Origin: Haloglomus irregulare
Lineage (GTDB): Archaea; Halobacteriota; Halobacteria; Halobacteriales; Haloarculaceae
NCBI RefSeq assembly: GCF_007421925.1
Contig: NZ_QMDX01000001.1
Span: forward strand, 146,629-210,628
Length of the DNA stretch: 64,000 nt
Reading direction: 5' to 3'
Positions 1 to 8,639 of the stretch are shown piece by piece. The notes beneath the pieces were generated by a model, which worked only from the letters and a program-made list of their open reading frames with translations, was not told the origin of the DNA and searched no databases. Within the stretch, counting starts at the first letter, position 1. Each line of letters starts with the position of its first letter. The position numbers and the translations under genes were made by a program.

Positions 1-288
1 ATGGCCGACCTCACCGGCGCCGAGGTGGTCATCTACGGCACCACGCTCGGGGTCATCGGCGAGCCGGAGCAGGTCGACGCCGTCCGGTCGGCCGCCGAGA
101 TGATCCTCGACGGCGCGCCCCACGGCGCGGTCTACTCCTTCCTGGAGCGCAAGCACAACGAGATGGAGTCGACCGGTATCGAGTACCACGAGTTCCCGGG
201 CGGTGAGGAGTCGACCGGCTCCGACGCCGGCGCCGGGACCGCCCCGTCCGGACCCGACCGGTCGAACGGGCCCGAGCCGAGCGGCTGA
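1..288 (+). CDS. KH-domain RNA-processing protein, C-terminal part
   Basis: The frame is open from the first base and ends with TGA at 286-288. The 95 visible residues match the last part of archaeal Pno1/Dim2-type KH proteins: a beta strand with VVIYGTTLGVIG, then the helix around PEQVDAVRSAAEMILDGA, then HGAVYSFLERKHNEM. Relatives are about twice this length and carry the first KH repeat upstream. The ATG at base 1 is therefore probably an internal methionine and the gene probably begins outside the window. The last 30 residues are a Ser/Gly/Pro/Asp-rich tail, common in halophile proteins. The family binds RNA and is linked to small-subunit ribosome maturation. Function is by family; the 5' truncation is inferred. 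Confidence 0.8.
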   Translation: MADLTGAEVVIYGTTLGVIGEPEQVDAVRSAAEMILDGAPHGAVYSFLERKHNEMESTGIEYHEFPGGEESTGSDAGAGTAPSGPDRSNGPEPSG

Positions 289-343
289 CCAGCCGGCGAC
301 ATCTTCAGCCCTCCTGACGGCCCGCACCGGCGTTCGGTCCGCC

Positions 344-352
344 ATATAAATA
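344..352 (+). promoter_or_regulatory. TATA-like box between the KH gene and the thermosome
   Basis: ATATAAATA is a strong archaeal TATA match in an otherwise G+C-rich spacer. It lies about 110 bases before the thermosome start, which has its own nearer TATA box. It could drive a longer-leader thermosome transcript or a short RNA. No convincing ORF starts where transcription would begin (about 372). Confidence 0.4.
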
Positions 353-421
353 CTTCTCCGCTATGCCCTGCCACACGGCAGACCCACGCCCCGTCCGTCG
401 GTTCTGTAAGCCGGTTCAGAA

Positions 422-454
422 GGTTTTATGTAGAACCACAATCAAAGATTCTAC
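422..454 (+). promoter_or_regulatory. Thermosome promoter with operator-like dyad
   Basis: A TATA-like TTTTAT at 424-429 lies about 30 bases before the thermosome ATG at 460, which predicts a very short leader. Directly after it is an inverted repeat, GTAGAA (430-435) and TTCTAC (449-454), separated by 13 bases. The dyad spans the expected transcription start, so it could be a repressor or heat-shock regulator site, or a weak hairpin. Only the positions and symmetry are seen; regulation is inferred. Confidence 0.5.
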
Positions 455-459
455 TGACT

Positions 460-2166
460 ATGGCTCAGCAGATGGGTAACCAGCCCCTCATCGTACTCAG
501 CGAGGAAAGCCAGCGGACCTCCGGGCGCGACGCCCAGTCGATGAACATCACGGCAGGAACGGCAGTCGCCGAATCCGTCCGAACGACCCTCGGTCCGAAG
601 GGGATGGACAAGATGCTCGTCGACTCGACGGGCAACGTCGTCGTCACGAACGACGGCGTCACCATCCTCAAGGAGATGGACATCGAGCACCCGGCGGCCA
701 ACATGATCGTCGAGGTCGCCGAGACACAGGAGGACGAGGTCGGTGACGGCACCACCACGTCCGTCGTCATCGCCGGCGAACTCCTCGCCAAGGCCGAGGA
801 CCTCCTCGACCAGGACATCCACGCCACCATCCTGGCACAGGGGTACCGGCAGGCCGCCCAGCGCGCCAAGGAGATCCTCGAGGAGAACGCCATCGAGGTC
901 GCCCCGGACGACACCGACTACCTCGAGCAGATCGCCGCCACGGCGATGACCGGCAAGGGCGCCGAGAACGCGCGGGACACGCTCTCGTCGCTCGTCGTCG
1001 CCGCGGTCCAGGCCGTCGCCGAGGACGACGGCGAGGTCGACACTGACAACGTCAAGATCGAGAAGGTCGTCGGCGGCGCCGTCGAGAACTCCGAACTCGT
1101 CGAGGGCGTCATCGTCGACAAGGAGCGCGTCCACGACAACATGCCGTACATGGCCGAGGACGCCGACATCGCGCTGCTCGACACCGCCATCGAGGTCAAG
1201 GAGACCGAGATCGACGCCGAGGTCAACGTCGACTCCCCGGACCAGCTCCAGCAGTTCCTCGACCAGGAGGAGGAGCAGCTCCGCGAGATGGTGGACACGC
1301 TGAACGACGCCGGTGCGGACGTCGTCTTCTGCCAGAAGGGCATCGACGACATGGCCCAGCACTACCTCGCCCAGGAGGGCATCCTGGCTGTCCGGCGGGC
1401 CAAGAAGTCCGATATCAAGGCGCTCGCCCGCGCGACGGGTGGCCGCGTCATCTCCAACATCGACGACATCACGGCCGAGGACCTCGGCTTCGCCGGCTCC
1501 GTCGCCGAGAAGGACATCGGCGGCGACACCCGCATCTTCGTCGAGGACGTCGACGAGGCCCGCTCGGTCACGCTCGTCCTCCGCGGGGGGACCGAGCACG
1601 TGGTCGACGAGGTCGAACGCGCCATCGAGGACTCGATGGGCGTCGTGCGCGTCACGCTGGAGGACGGCAAGGTCCTCCCCGGCGGCGGCGCGCCCGAGAT
1701 CGAGCTGTCGATGGGGCTGCGTGACTTCGCCGACTCCGTCGAGGGGCGCGAGCAGCTCGCCGTCGAGGCGTTCGCCGACGCTATCGACGTCATCCCACGC
1801 ACGCTCGCCGAGAACGCCGGCCACGACCCGATCGACTCGCTCGTGGACCTGCGCTCCGAGCACGACGACGGCAACACCGGCGCGGGGCTCGACGCTTACA
1901 CCGGCGACATCGTCAACATGGAGGACGACGGCGTCGTCGAGCCGCTGCGCGTGAAGACCCAGGCCATCGAGTCCGCCACCGAGGCGGCCGTGATGATCCT
2001 GCGCATCGACGACGTCATCGCCGCCGGCGACCTGAAGGGTGGCCAGACCGGCGACGACGACGACGAGGGCGGCCCCGGCGGCCCCGGTGGCGCCCCCGGC
2101 GGCATGGGCGGCGGTATGGGTGGCATGGGCGGCGGTATGGGTGGCGGCATGGGCGGCATGATGTAG
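460..2166 (+). CDS. ths: Thermosome (group II chaperonin) subunit
   Basis: This 568-residue protein has the length and motifs of archaeal CCT-like chaperonins. They include [12 protein letters not shown] near residue 45, the nucleotide-binding NDGVTIL and GDGTTTS segments in the equatorial domain, and [10 protein letters not shown] in the second equatorial half. The C-terminus is a Gly/Met-rich tail made of GGM repeats, typical of chaperonin tails that project into the folding chamber. Sixteen or eighteen subunits form a double ring that folds proteins in the cytoplasm with ATP. The start follows a TATA box by about 30 bases. Haloarchaea usually carry two or three thermosome paralogues; I cannot tell which one this is, so the symbol is generic. 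Confidence 0.97.
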   Translation: MAQQMGNQPLIVLSEESQRTSGRDAQSMNITAGTAVAESVRTTLGPKGMDKMLVDSTGNVVVTNDGVTILKEMDIEHPAANMIVEVAETQEDEVGDGTTTSVVIAGELLAKAEDLLDQDIHATILAQGYRQAAQRAKEILEENAIEVAPDDTDYLEQIAATAMTGKGAENARDTLSSLVVAAVQAVAEDDGEVDTDNVKIEKVVGGAVENSELVEGVIVDKERVHDNMPYMAEDADIALLDTAIEVKETEIDAEVNVDSPDQLQQFLDQEEEQLREMVDTLNDAGADVVFCQKGIDDMAQHYLAQEGILAVRRAKKSDIKALARATGGRVISNIDDITAEDLGFAGSVAEKDIGGDTRIFVEDVDEARSVTLVLRGGTEHVVDEVERAIEDSMGVVRVTLEDGKVLPGGGAPEIELSMGLRDFADSVEGREQLAVEAFADAIDVIPRTLAENAGHDPIDSLVDLRSEHDDGNTGAGLDAYTGDIVNMEDDGVVEPLRVKTQAIESATEAAVMILRIDDVIAAGDLKGGQTGDDDDEGGPGGPGGAPGGMGGGMGGMGGGMGGGMGGMM

Positions 2167-2262
2167 AGCGTTTTTCGGCAGGCGGTTCGTCGGCCTTCGG
2201 CCGACTCACCGCTCGCCTCGGACGAGTGAACCCCGCGCCTTCGGCACGCGGATGCATGCTGT
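2167..2262 (+). repeat. Multi-hairpin post-gene element, copy D (short form)
   Basis: The element starts directly after the thermosome TAG with AGCGTTTTTCGGCAGG, a T-tract that could act as terminator. A hairpin with stem GTCGGCC/GGCCGAC follows, then GTGAACCCCGCGCCTTCGG and CACGCGGATGCATG. The same order is seen in reverse orientation after ilvE (copy C). Longer relatives lie at 51228 and 53055. This copy lacks the middle segment with the AAAA runs. Confidence 0.55.
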
Positions 2263-2423
2263 CTCCGCCACGCTCGCACCGCTCACCGAACGACCCGCTC
2301 TCTTTACCGACGGACCGATAGCGCCGCTCCCGTGATTGCGATTTTATTTGTAAATCTGCGGAACATCGTGCCTCATATTGCAAATAGCGACCATCATATC
2401 CGTTGAATGGGGTCCCTGTCCAC
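2263..2423. other. Intergenic region with A+T-rich patch
   Basis: No gene is seen between the thermosome and the convergent hydrolase gene. Bases 2335-2400 are strikingly A+T-rich for this genome and include a GATTT/AAATC dyad (2340-2356) and a second ATTGCAAATA stretch near 2378. No coding frame starts nearby. It may hold terminators for the two converging transcripts or a short RNA promoter. Confidence 0.4.
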
Positions 2424-3347
2424 CTAACCGCCTCCCCCGCCGAGATGGTCTACTATCAGCTCCGTCACGGCCTCGGGCCGCTCATGCGTCACCCAGTGGG
2501 TCGCGTCGGGGAACCGTTCGAGGCGGCCGTTCTCGCAGAACCCGACGCTCCGCTCGGCCAGTTCCGGCAGGAGCGCGTCGTCGTCCTCGCCCCAGATGAC
2601 GAGCGTCGGCTGCTCGACGGTGGTGCCCGGCAGGTCCGGCCGATGCTGGACCGCGGCGCGGTACCAGTCCAGCATCGCTCCCAGCGCGCCGGGGCGGCTC
2701 CACGCCGCGCGGTAGCGGTCCATGTCGGCGTCGGAGAAGGTGCCGGGCGAGGCCTGCCGGAGGAAGCGGGCCATCCCCTCGTAGTCGCGGCGACGGTTGA
2801 GCCACTCCGGGAGCCAGGGCAGCTGGAAGAGCAGGATGTACCAGCTCCGGCGCCACTGTTGGAGGTTCAGTCGCCACCGCTCGCGGCTGGGCATCAGTGC
2901 CCCCGCGAAGGCGGCCGGGTGGGGGACGTTGATCGTCACCAGCCGGTCGACCAGGTCGGACCGGCGCAGCGCGGCGTCCCACGCGACGGCCGCACCCCAG
3001 TCGTGGCCGACGACGTGGGCCGACTCCTTCCCCTCGCTCCGTATCCAGGTCGCCACGTCGGCCGAGAGGCGGTCGGTCGTGTACTCCGGCAGCGTATCCG
3101 GCGCCTCGCTCAGGTTGTAGCCACGTCCGTCCGGCACGAGCACGCGGTAGCCCGCATCGACGAGTGGGCGGACGTAGTCGGCCCAGCCCCACCAGAACTC
3201 CGGGAAGCCGTGGTGGAGGACCACCAGCGGGTCGTCGGGGTCGCCGGCGACGACGGCGTGCAGTTCGAGGCCGTCGATGTCACGGTAGACGGAGTTGATA
3301 GCGGGGTCATGGAGGAGCGAGGCGTCGGTGGCGAGGCGGGGTGGCAT
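2424..3347 (-). CDS. Alpha/beta-fold hydrolase, epoxide-hydrolase-like
   Basis: The 307 residues follow the alpha/beta hydrolase plan. HHGFPEFWWGW near residue 65 is the oxyanion-hole region with the HGFPE signature of the epoxide hydrolase/haloalkane dehalogenase branch. GHDWGAAVAWD near residue 115 is the nucleophile elbow, with Asp as the likely nucleophile. The Asp-His pair near the C-terminus is in LVIWGEDDDALLP and DATHWVTHE. The Asp nucleophile and HGFPE favour an epoxide hydrolase or dehalogenase over an esterase. The substrate cannot be read from the sequence. It is a single gene convergent with the thermosome. The cap between residues 140 and 230 is Trp/Arg-rich, as in relatives. 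Confidence 0.85.
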   Translation of the reverse strand: MPPRLATDASLLHDPAINSVYRDIDGLELHAVVAGDPDDPLVVLHHGFPEFWWGWADYVRPLVDAGYRVLVPDGRGYNLSEAPDTLPEYTTDRLSADVATWIRSEGKESAHVVGHDWGAAVAWDAALRRSDLVDRLVTINVPHPAAFAGALMPSRERWRLNLQQWRRSWYILLFQLPWLPEWLNRRRDYEGMARFLRQASPGTFSDADMDRYRAAWSRPGALGAMLDWYRAAVQHRPDLPGTTVEQPTLVIWGEDDDALLPELAERSVGFCENGRLERFPDATHWVTHERPEAVTELIVDHLGGGGG

Positions 3348-3399
3348 ATACCTCCTCCGGCGGGTGGAGGCAAAGGCACGGCGGGACGGCTTCGAGCAG

Positions 3400-3541
3400 T
3401 CGTTGCATACGCGCCGAAGGCGCGCGTTTCACCGGCATCGAACGAGTGTCCTGCCGGCATGTTTCTGAACTTTTTGTGCGAGCGGTCGCCGCAGACGGCC
3501 GCAGGCCGGCCGACAAGCCGACCCGCCGCGGAAAAGAGCTC
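3400..3541 (-). repeat. Multi-hairpin post-gene element, copy C
   Basis: On the reverse strand it begins directly after the ilvE TAG with GAGCTCTTTTCCGCGGCGGG. Next come a GGCCGGCC-centred hairpin, the middle block GCACAAAAAGTTCAGAAACA with a GCCGGCA...TGCCGG stem, and finally GTGAAACGCGCGCCTTCGG with its GCGCGTATGCA flank. The order T-tract, hairpin, AAAA/TCAGA block, GCCGGC stem is shared with copies A (51228) and B (53055). The final CTTCGG hairpin plus ATGC is shared with copy D. Confidence 0.55.
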
Positions 3542-4471
3542 CTAGACGTAGCTGAACCAGTCGTCGTAGTCGTCAGTCCGGCGCTCGACGACATCGAAGA
3601 ACCGCTGCTGGATCTCCTCGGTCACCGGGCCGCGGGTCCCGGCGCCGATCTCCTTGTCGTCGACGGTCCGGATGGGGGTGACCTCGGCGGCGGTCCCGGT
3701 GAAGAAGAGTTCGTCGGCGGTGTAGAGCTGGCCGCGGGCGATCTTCGCCTCCTCGTGGACCTCGTAGCCCAGGTCGGTCGCGATGTCGATCACCGTCTGC
3801 CGGGTGATACCGTCGAGGATGGACTCGGCGAGGCCGGGAGTGTAGATCTCCCCGTCGTTGACCATGAAGACGTTCTCGCCGGGCCCCTCGGCCACGTCGC
3901 CCTCCTTGTTGAGGACGATGGCCTCGATGTAGCCGTTGCCGCGGGCCTCCTCGCCCGCCAGCATGGAGTTGATGTAGGCACCGGTCGCCTTCACGTTCGT
4001 CGGGATCATGCTGGAGTGGTGCTTGCGCCATGAGGAGACCATCACGTCGACCCCCTCCTCCAGGGCCTCCTCGCCGAGGTAGGCGCCCCACGGCCAGCAG
4101 GCGATCATCGTGTCGGTGGGGCACTCCTCCGGGGAGACGCCCAGCGAGTCGTAGCCGTAGTAGACCAGCGGCCGGATGTAGCACGACCGCAGGTCCTGGC
4201 GTCGGATGAGTTCGAGGGTCGCCTCGGTCAGCTCCTCGCGGGTGTGCTCGATCTCGTGGTCGAGCGCGGCGGCCGACTGGTAGAGCCGGTCGAGATGCTC
4301 CTCCCAGCGGAAGATCGCCGGCCCCTGCTCCGTGTCGTAACAGCGGACCCCCTCGAAGACGGCCGTCCCGTAGTGGAGGCTGTGTGTCAGCACGTGGACC
4401 TGGGCATCCGCCCAGTCGGTGAACTCGCCGTCCATCCAGATGGTGTCGACGTCCATCTCCTCAAATCCCAT
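3542..4471 (-). CDS. ilvE: Branched-chain amino acid aminotransferase
   Basis: The 309-residue product is a class IV (fold type IV) PLP aminotransferase that interconverts Val/Leu/Ile and their 2-oxo acids. Visible family features are WMDGEFTDWADAQVHVLTHS at the N-terminus, FEGVRCYDTEQGPAIFRWEEH, and the PLP lysine in TNVKATGAYINSM near residue 160. EGPGENVFMV and the FFTGTAAEVTPIR cofactor loop near residue 255 follow. The open frame runs back to 4573, but the family begins around MGFEEMDVDTIW, so ATG 4471 is chosen. The end abuts multi-hairpin copy C. It is divergent from nothing and is followed downstream by an intergenic element only, so it is probably a single transcript. Confidence 0.93.
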   Translation of the reverse strand: MGFEEMDVDTIWMDGEFTDWADAQVHVLTHSLHYGTAVFEGVRCYDTEQGPAIFRWEEHLDRLYQSAAALDHEIEHTREELTEATLELIRRQDLRSCYIRPLVYYGYDSLGVSPEECPTDTMIACWPWGAYLGEEALEEGVDVMVSSWRKHHSSMIPTNVKATGAYINSMLAGEEARGNGYIEAIVLNKEGDVAEGPGENVFMVNDGEIYTPGLAESILDGITRQTVIDIATDLGYEVHEEAKIARGQLYTADELFFTGTAAEVTPIRTVDDKEIGAGTRGPVTEEIQQRFFDVVERRTDDYDDWFSYV

Positions 4472-4614
4472 GTCATGAACCTCGACTGGAAGCCTCTTGA
4501 GTGTTGACGGTCCGAGGATTCGCGGGGCGTCGCGGCACTGGCTCCCACTGGTCGGGGGACCGCTGCCCGTCACGGGTGGCAGGACCGGGCCGGAGCGGCG
4601 AGGTCGCCGGCCGG

Positions 4615-5304
4615 TCAGCGGAGCGCGTCGACGAGGGCGGCGCCCTCGACGTAGACGAGGTCGTGCCGCGCCGCGTACGCCCGGGCGTCAACGGGCGAGC
4701 GGGCGCCGCCGGTCTCGTCGTCCAGCATCTCGCAGACGACGACCGCGGGCTCGGTGCCCGCCGCGTTCGCGAGCGCGATGCCGAGTTCCGTGTGGCCCTC
4801 GCGGTCGGCGAGCAGCCCCGGTGCGGCGCGCAGCAGGTGGACGTGGCCGGGGGCGCGGAACGACTCCACGAAGGCCTCCATGCTCGGGTCCGCCGCGTGC
4901 CGGCCGAGCTCACGGACGGTGAGCGCGCGGTCCTCGTCGGTGATACCGGTGAACGTCTCGCGGTGGTTGACCGTGAGCGAGAACGAGGAGCGTTCGTCGT
5001 ACGCGAGCTCGTGGTCGGCCGCGAGCGGGTGGTCGATGTCCTCCTGGACGAACGGGAGGTCGAACGCGTCGGCGACGGCGTCGGCGAGCGCCACGCAGAC
5101 CAGCCCGCCGGCGTCGTTGCGCATCCGCGCGACCGCGGCCGGGTCGACCGCCGCCGCCGGGTAGACGAGGTCCGTCTCACCCTCGCGGTCGGCGGCGTCG
5201 TGGACGAGCACCGGCTCGCCGGCCCGGAACGCGTCGATGGCCGCCTCAACGGGGTCGGCCTCCGTCGTCGTCGCGGGCACGTCGGACGCGTCGGCGCGGG
5301 TCAT
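4615..5304 (-). CDS. ribB: 3,4-dihydroxy-2-butanone-4-phosphate synthase
   Basis: The 229-residue protein makes the four-carbon unit of riboflavin from ribulose 5-phosphate. It has the RibB signature DREGETDLV near residue 40, where the acidic residues bind Mg, and [15 protein letters not shown]. The [19 protein letters not shown] loop follows, then [12 protein letters not shown], in which the catalytic Glu/His region lies. No GTP cyclohydrolase II domain is attached, as is usual in archaea. Its start overlaps the stop of ribK by four bases (ATGA), so the two are translationally coupled and transcribed together. Confidence 0.95.
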   Translation of the reverse strand: MTRADASDVPATTTEADPVEAAIDAFRAGEPVLVHDAADREGETDLVYPAAAVDPAAVARMRNDAGGLVCVALADAVADAFDLPFVQEDIDHPLAADHELAYDERSSFSLTVNHRETFTGITDEDRALTVRELGRHAADPSMEAFVESFRAPGHVHLLRAAPGLLADREGHTELGIALANAAGTEPAVVVCEMLDDETGGARSPVDARAYAARHDLVYVEGAALVDALR

Positions 5305-6005
5305 GCGTCCTCACCCGCGACGTGGACGGTGACCGACTCGCCGTCCTCCAGGCCGATTTCGTCGCGCAGGCGGTCCGGGGCGATGACCTCCAACTGGTCG
5401 TCGCCGTGGTGGGTCCGCTCGGGCGCGATGACGTGGGCGGTCTCGTACTGTCCCGCGTCGGTCTCGACGGTGGCCGGCCAGCAGAAGGCCGGCCCGTAGG
5501 TGCGCTCGTCGTCCTCCCAGCCGTCGATGCGGACCGGGTCGAGTGCGTCCATCCGGGCCCGCTCCCGGACGCTCTCGGGGTCGAGGTCCAGGTTGAGCGT
5601 GCCGGCGAACGGCTCGTAGCCGAGCCGGTCGATGAACTGCTCCATGTAGCCCGGCAGCGAGATGTAGTGGCGCCCCTCGCCCATCCCCGTCGTGACGGTC
5701 CCGTCGAGGGCCACGTCGGCGTCCTCGCCCTCGAAGATCCGGCGGTAGTCGGCGTGCTCGCGGCGCAGCAGCGCCTCGCCGTCGGCCGTCAGTTCGACGC
5801 GCTGGCCGTCGTTCAGCACTTCCCGGTCGATGGCGCCGACCTCGGCCAGCCGCTGGAGCCGGCGTGAGGCGGTCTGGTTCGAGGCGTCGAGCCGCTCGGC
5901 CAGCCCCGCACAGGTGACCGTGGTCCCGGTCAGCGCCCCCCCCAGGGCGAGTTCCTTGAGGGTAGCGACCTCCGCGGCGCCGACCGCGGCTCGTGTCTCT
6001 GACAT
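5301..6005 (-). CDS. ribK: CTP-dependent riboflavin kinase with N-terminal winged helix
   Basis: The first 90 residues form a MarR/Rrf2-like winged helix (LKELALGG..., [20 protein letters not shown], then a basic wing). The last 130 are the archaeal RibK cradle-loop kinase, with [20 protein letters not shown], the conserved GTLNLDL and a [10 protein letters not shown] segment. The enzyme makes FMN from riboflavin using CTP. The fusion to a DNA-binding domain is known for many archaeal RibK proteins and suggests it also regulates riboflavin genes. The frame extends to 6275, but ATG 6005 (MSETRAAV) sits about 28 bases after a TATA-like box and starts the winged helix correctly. It is coupled to ribB by a four-base overlap. 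Confidence 0.93.
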   Translation of the reverse strand: MSETRAAVGAAEVATLKELALGGALTGTTVTCAGLAERLDASNQTASRRLQRLAEVGAIDREVLNDGQRVELTADGEALLRREHADYRRIFEGEDADVALDGTVTTGMGEGRHYISLPGYMEQFIDRLGYEPFAGTLNLDLDPESVRERARMDALDPVRIDGWEDDERTYGPAFCWPATVETDAGQYETAHVIAPERTHHGDDQLEVIAPDRLRDEIGLEDGESVTVHVAGEDA

Positions 6006-6360
6006 ACTCCCCAGTAGGGTAACAGGGCCGATAAGTGTATCGTTTGTGTGATGCGTAACGAAGACGTGACGCGGAGCGGAACGGCGGAGGATCGCAGGAC
6101 GAAGAGCGTCCGTACTTCTATGTGGGGCAGTCACTCGCAAAAGGATGGCGGTTGGGGCGGTCCATGCGGACCAGCCAGTACCGAGCGCGGGTCGGCGGAC
6201 CGCTCTGAGGGCCCCGGAAGTCGGCGTGCCTGATTGTTCATTCAGAGGCCGATACTTCGACTGCATATTCGGCATATATCCGATTTACTCGACGCTTTGT
6301 ATGAATACACGCGTATATTCGGCGGAAACGGCTTCCGTCGGTCGGACACATCACGGGTAG
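6006..6360. promoter_or_regulatory. Divergent intergenic region, ribK and serine protease
   Basis: No gene is seen. Facing ribK, a reverse-strand TATA-like ACTTATC lies at 6029-6036. Facing the protease, bases 6260-6320 are A+T-rich and carry two near-identical copies of ATATTCGGC, at 6264-6273 and 6314-6323, exactly 50 bases apart, with CATATATCC between them. The second copy doubles as the likely TATA box, about 42 bases before the protease ATG. Repeats at helical spacing may be regulator sites. Confidence 0.45.
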
Positions 6361-7473
6361 ATGTCCGACGAGTTCACGCGACGGAACCTGCTTCGTGCGA
6401 CTGCTGCGACCGCCGCCGGCTTCGGCGCCACCGGGACCGTCGCCGGCGGGGGCGCCGGGACGGACACGGACCCACAGGTGACCGGTCGTATCCCCTGCCG
6501 AACGTTCGACGCCGTCGACCTGACCACGGTATCGGCCTCCGAACCGCTCCCGGACCAGGCGACCGGCATCCAGCCCGGCTCCCAGATGTTCATCCAGTAC
6601 CCGGACGGGACGACGGCCGGCTGCACGGCCAACTTCATCTGGCGCGACACGAGCGGGTCGAGCGTCGGCAGCGTCAGCGGAGCGGACGAGGGCGACGGTA
6701 GCGGTGATACTGCCGCCTCGGACCCCGACGACTCCGATGACTCGGACGACCCGGATGACGCCGACACCCAGGCCGGACCGGCGGAGGAGACCGACGACCT
6801 CTACATCGGCGCGGCCGGCCACTGCTTCATCGAGGGGGACGCGACGGCCGACGACCGCGCCGGCGACGACTCCGAGAGGACCTACGACGTCTCGCAGCTG
6901 ACCGTGAGGGTCTGCAAGAACTGCAACGTCGGCGGATTGACCGGGCTCGCCGTCGCGACCGGTGAGGTGTACGAACTCGGCGAGGTGGTCTACGCCCGGC
7001 AGGCACTCCCTGACGACGAGGGCACCGAGGGCGAGGAGGTCGGCCACGACTTCGGGCTGGTCAGGGTACCCGACGAGCTGCGCCCGGCAGTGGACCCGTC
7101 GATGCCGCAGTTCGGCGGTCCCATCGACGTACAGGACGGCACCGTCCCGGCCGGCGAGACGGTCTGCCAGTACGGGGCCGGCGTCGCCAACGGCGAGGTG
7201 TTCCCGACGATGGCCACGCGGGGGGTGAGCGAGGGCGACCTCGGCTCCCCCGAGAGCTGGTACGCGGCCCTCCGTGCCTCGCCGGGTGATTCGGGCTCCC
7301 CGCTCGTCGAGTACGAGTTCGGCTCCGGGACGGACGCGACGGGCGTCCTCACCCACCTCACGACGGCCGGCGTCGCGGGCACGACGGTCACGCGCTGCAT
7401 CGAGATGCCGAAGGACGACGAGCTGGATCTGGACCTGGAGGTCGTCCGGGCGACCGAGGACGTCACCTCGTAG
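6361..7473 (+). CDS. Tat-exported trypsin-like serine protease
   Basis: A twin-arginine signal (TRRNLLRATAATAAGFGATG) opens this 370-residue protein. The catalytic triad of the chymotrypsin fold is visible: His154 in IGAAGHCF, Asp230 in GHDFGLVRV and Ser311 in ASPGDSGSP. There is no Cys after the signal, so it is probably released or held at the surface by other means. Between the first barrel strand (CTANFIW) and the His loop lies an insert of about 50 residues made almost only of Asp, Ser, Gly and Glu. It is unusual in position and may be a salt-dependent solubility or linker segment. Paired Cys residues (VCKNCN) may bind metal or form a disulphide. The substrate is unknown. Confidence 0.85.
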   Translation: MSDEFTRRNLLRATAATAAGFGATGTVAGGGAGTDTDPQVTGRIPCRTFDAVDLTTVSASEPLPDQATGIQPGSQMFIQYPDGTTAGCTANFIWRDTSGSSVGSVSGADEGDGSGDTAASDPDDSDDSDDPDDADTQAGPAEETDDLYIGAAGHCFIEGDATADDRAGDDSERTYDVSQLTVRVCKNCNVGGLTGLAVATGEVYELGEVVYARQALPDDEGTEGEEVGHDFGLVRVPDELRPAVDPSMPQFGGPIDVQDGTVPAGETVCQYGAGVANGEVFPTMATRGVSEGDLGSPESWYAALRASPGDSGSPLVEYEFGSGTDATGVLTHLTTAGVAGTTVTRCIEMPKDDELDLDLEVVRATEDVTS

Positions 7474-7474
7474 C

Positions 7475-8452
7475 TCAGTCCACGCCGGCCTCGTCGGGCC
7501 CGTTCCAGAACTCGCTGCCGCCCTTCAGCTTCGGGACCCAGGTGTCCTCGTCGCGGGCCAGCAGCGCGACCCGTGAGTCCTCGACGTCTCGCAGGACCGG
7601 ATGCGTGGGCAGGTACTCCTGGACGGCCCCGGTGAACGCGAGTACCTCCTCGTGGTCGGGCATCGCCGAGCGGTCCAGCCGGCCGCGGGAGTGGCCGACG
7701 TGCATGTACGCCTTCAGCTCCACGAAATCGGCGTCCGCGCGGTCGTACATCCCGGCGTACCATTCGGGATGGTGGTCGTTGAACCCCTGCAGCACGGTCG
7801 TCCGCAGGACGGTCCGGGTCTCACCCTTGGCGGCGAGCACGTCCAGCGTGTCGACGAGCCGGTCCCAGGCGTCGTCCTCCGTCGCGCCGACCACGTCGTC
7901 GAACGTCGCCCGGTCGGCAGCGTCGACGCTGACGTACAGCTGCGTCGGGTCACAGTCGGCCAACATCTCCGGGCGGGTGCCGTTCGAGACGAGGAAGGTG
8001 GTGATGCCGTGGTCGTGGAACGCCTTGATGAGTTCGGGCAGGTACGGGTACAGCGTCGGCTCCCCGTCCAGCGAGATGGCGACGTGCCGGGGCTCCATGG
8101 CCTCCTCGAACGCCTCGCGGGGCACCTGGTCGTTGCCGCCGAAGCCCGACAGGAGCTGGCGCTGGAGCTCGATGCTCGCCTCGACGACGGCCTCCGGGTC
8201 GTCCCACTCGACCCCGTCGAGTTCGTAGGAGTGGCCCTGGTGGTCACGCCAGCAGAAGACACACCGCTCGTTGCAGTTGACGACGGGCGTCATCTGGATG
8301 CACCGGTGGCTCTGGATGCCGTAGAACGTGTTCTTGTAGCAGCGGCCCTCCCCCCGGAGCGCGTTGGCCGTCCAGCCGCAGGTCTGGGCGGCGGTGTGGT
8401 TCCGGCTGTGGTAGTCCGGGTCGTCCACCTGTCTCGGCCCGGAATCGCTCAT
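7475..8452 (-). CDS. taw1: tRNA 4-demethylwyosine synthase (radical SAM)
   Basis: The 325-residue protein is the archaeal TYW1/Taw1 enzyme. It condenses N1-methylguanosine-37 of tRNA-Phe with pyruvate to give the tricyclic wyosine base. The radical-SAM motif CNERCVFCW binds one 4Fe-4S cluster. The upstream cysteines in GRCYKNTFYGIQSHRC fit the second cluster of this family. HVAISLDGEPTLYPYLPELI and the TFLVSNGTRPEML segment are further family hallmarks. No flavodoxin domain is present, which is normal in archaea. The open frame extends to 8647, but ATG 8452 (MSDSGPRQ) matches the family start. It is convergent with the protease, with the two stop codons one base apart. Confidence 0.95.
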   Translation of the reverse strand: MSDSGPRQVDDPDYHSRNHTAAQTCGWTANALRGEGRCYKNTFYGIQSHRCIQMTPVVNCNERCVFCWRDHQGHSYELDGVEWDDPEAVVEASIELQRQLLSGFGGNDQVPREAFEEAMEPRHVAISLDGEPTLYPYLPELIKAFHDHGITTFLVSNGTRPEMLADCDPTQLYVSVDAADRATFDDVVGATEDDAWDRLVDTLDVLAAKGETRTVLRTTVLQGFNDHHPEWYAGMYDRADADFVELKAYMHVGHSRGRLDRSAMPDHEEVLAFTGAVQEYLPTHPVLRDVEDSRVALLARDEDTWVPKLKGGSEFWNGPDEAGVD

Positions 8453-8639
8453 GCCCGGCAGTGGCGCGGGCACCCACATATGGGTTGTGTGCCGCGGGCG
8501 CGACGGTCGGCCGACCGGTCGGGGCGGCCACTCCAGCCCCTGACCGTTCGGAGTCGTCCGGTTCCGGCCGGGATTCGTCGGCGTCGGCCCGTGGACGGGA
8601 ACCGCAAGCCAGTTCCCCCGCGGCGACACAGCCAGTTGT

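Noticed and set aside
363-479. 38-codon ORF between the KH gene and the thermosome, behind a TATA box
   Set aside because: Its sequence is Arg/Cys-rich with no sensible pattern and it overlaps the thermosome start in another frame.
451-1863. Long open frames antisense to the thermosome and to most other genes
   Set aside because: They are Arg/Pro/Ser- or Val/Gly/Asp-rich, have no family features, and arise because the G+C-rich third codon positions remove stop codons.
2403-3545. 380-residue forward ORF over the alpha/beta hydrolase
   Set aside because: It is the antisense shadow of a gene with clear catalytic motifs and has no family character of its own.
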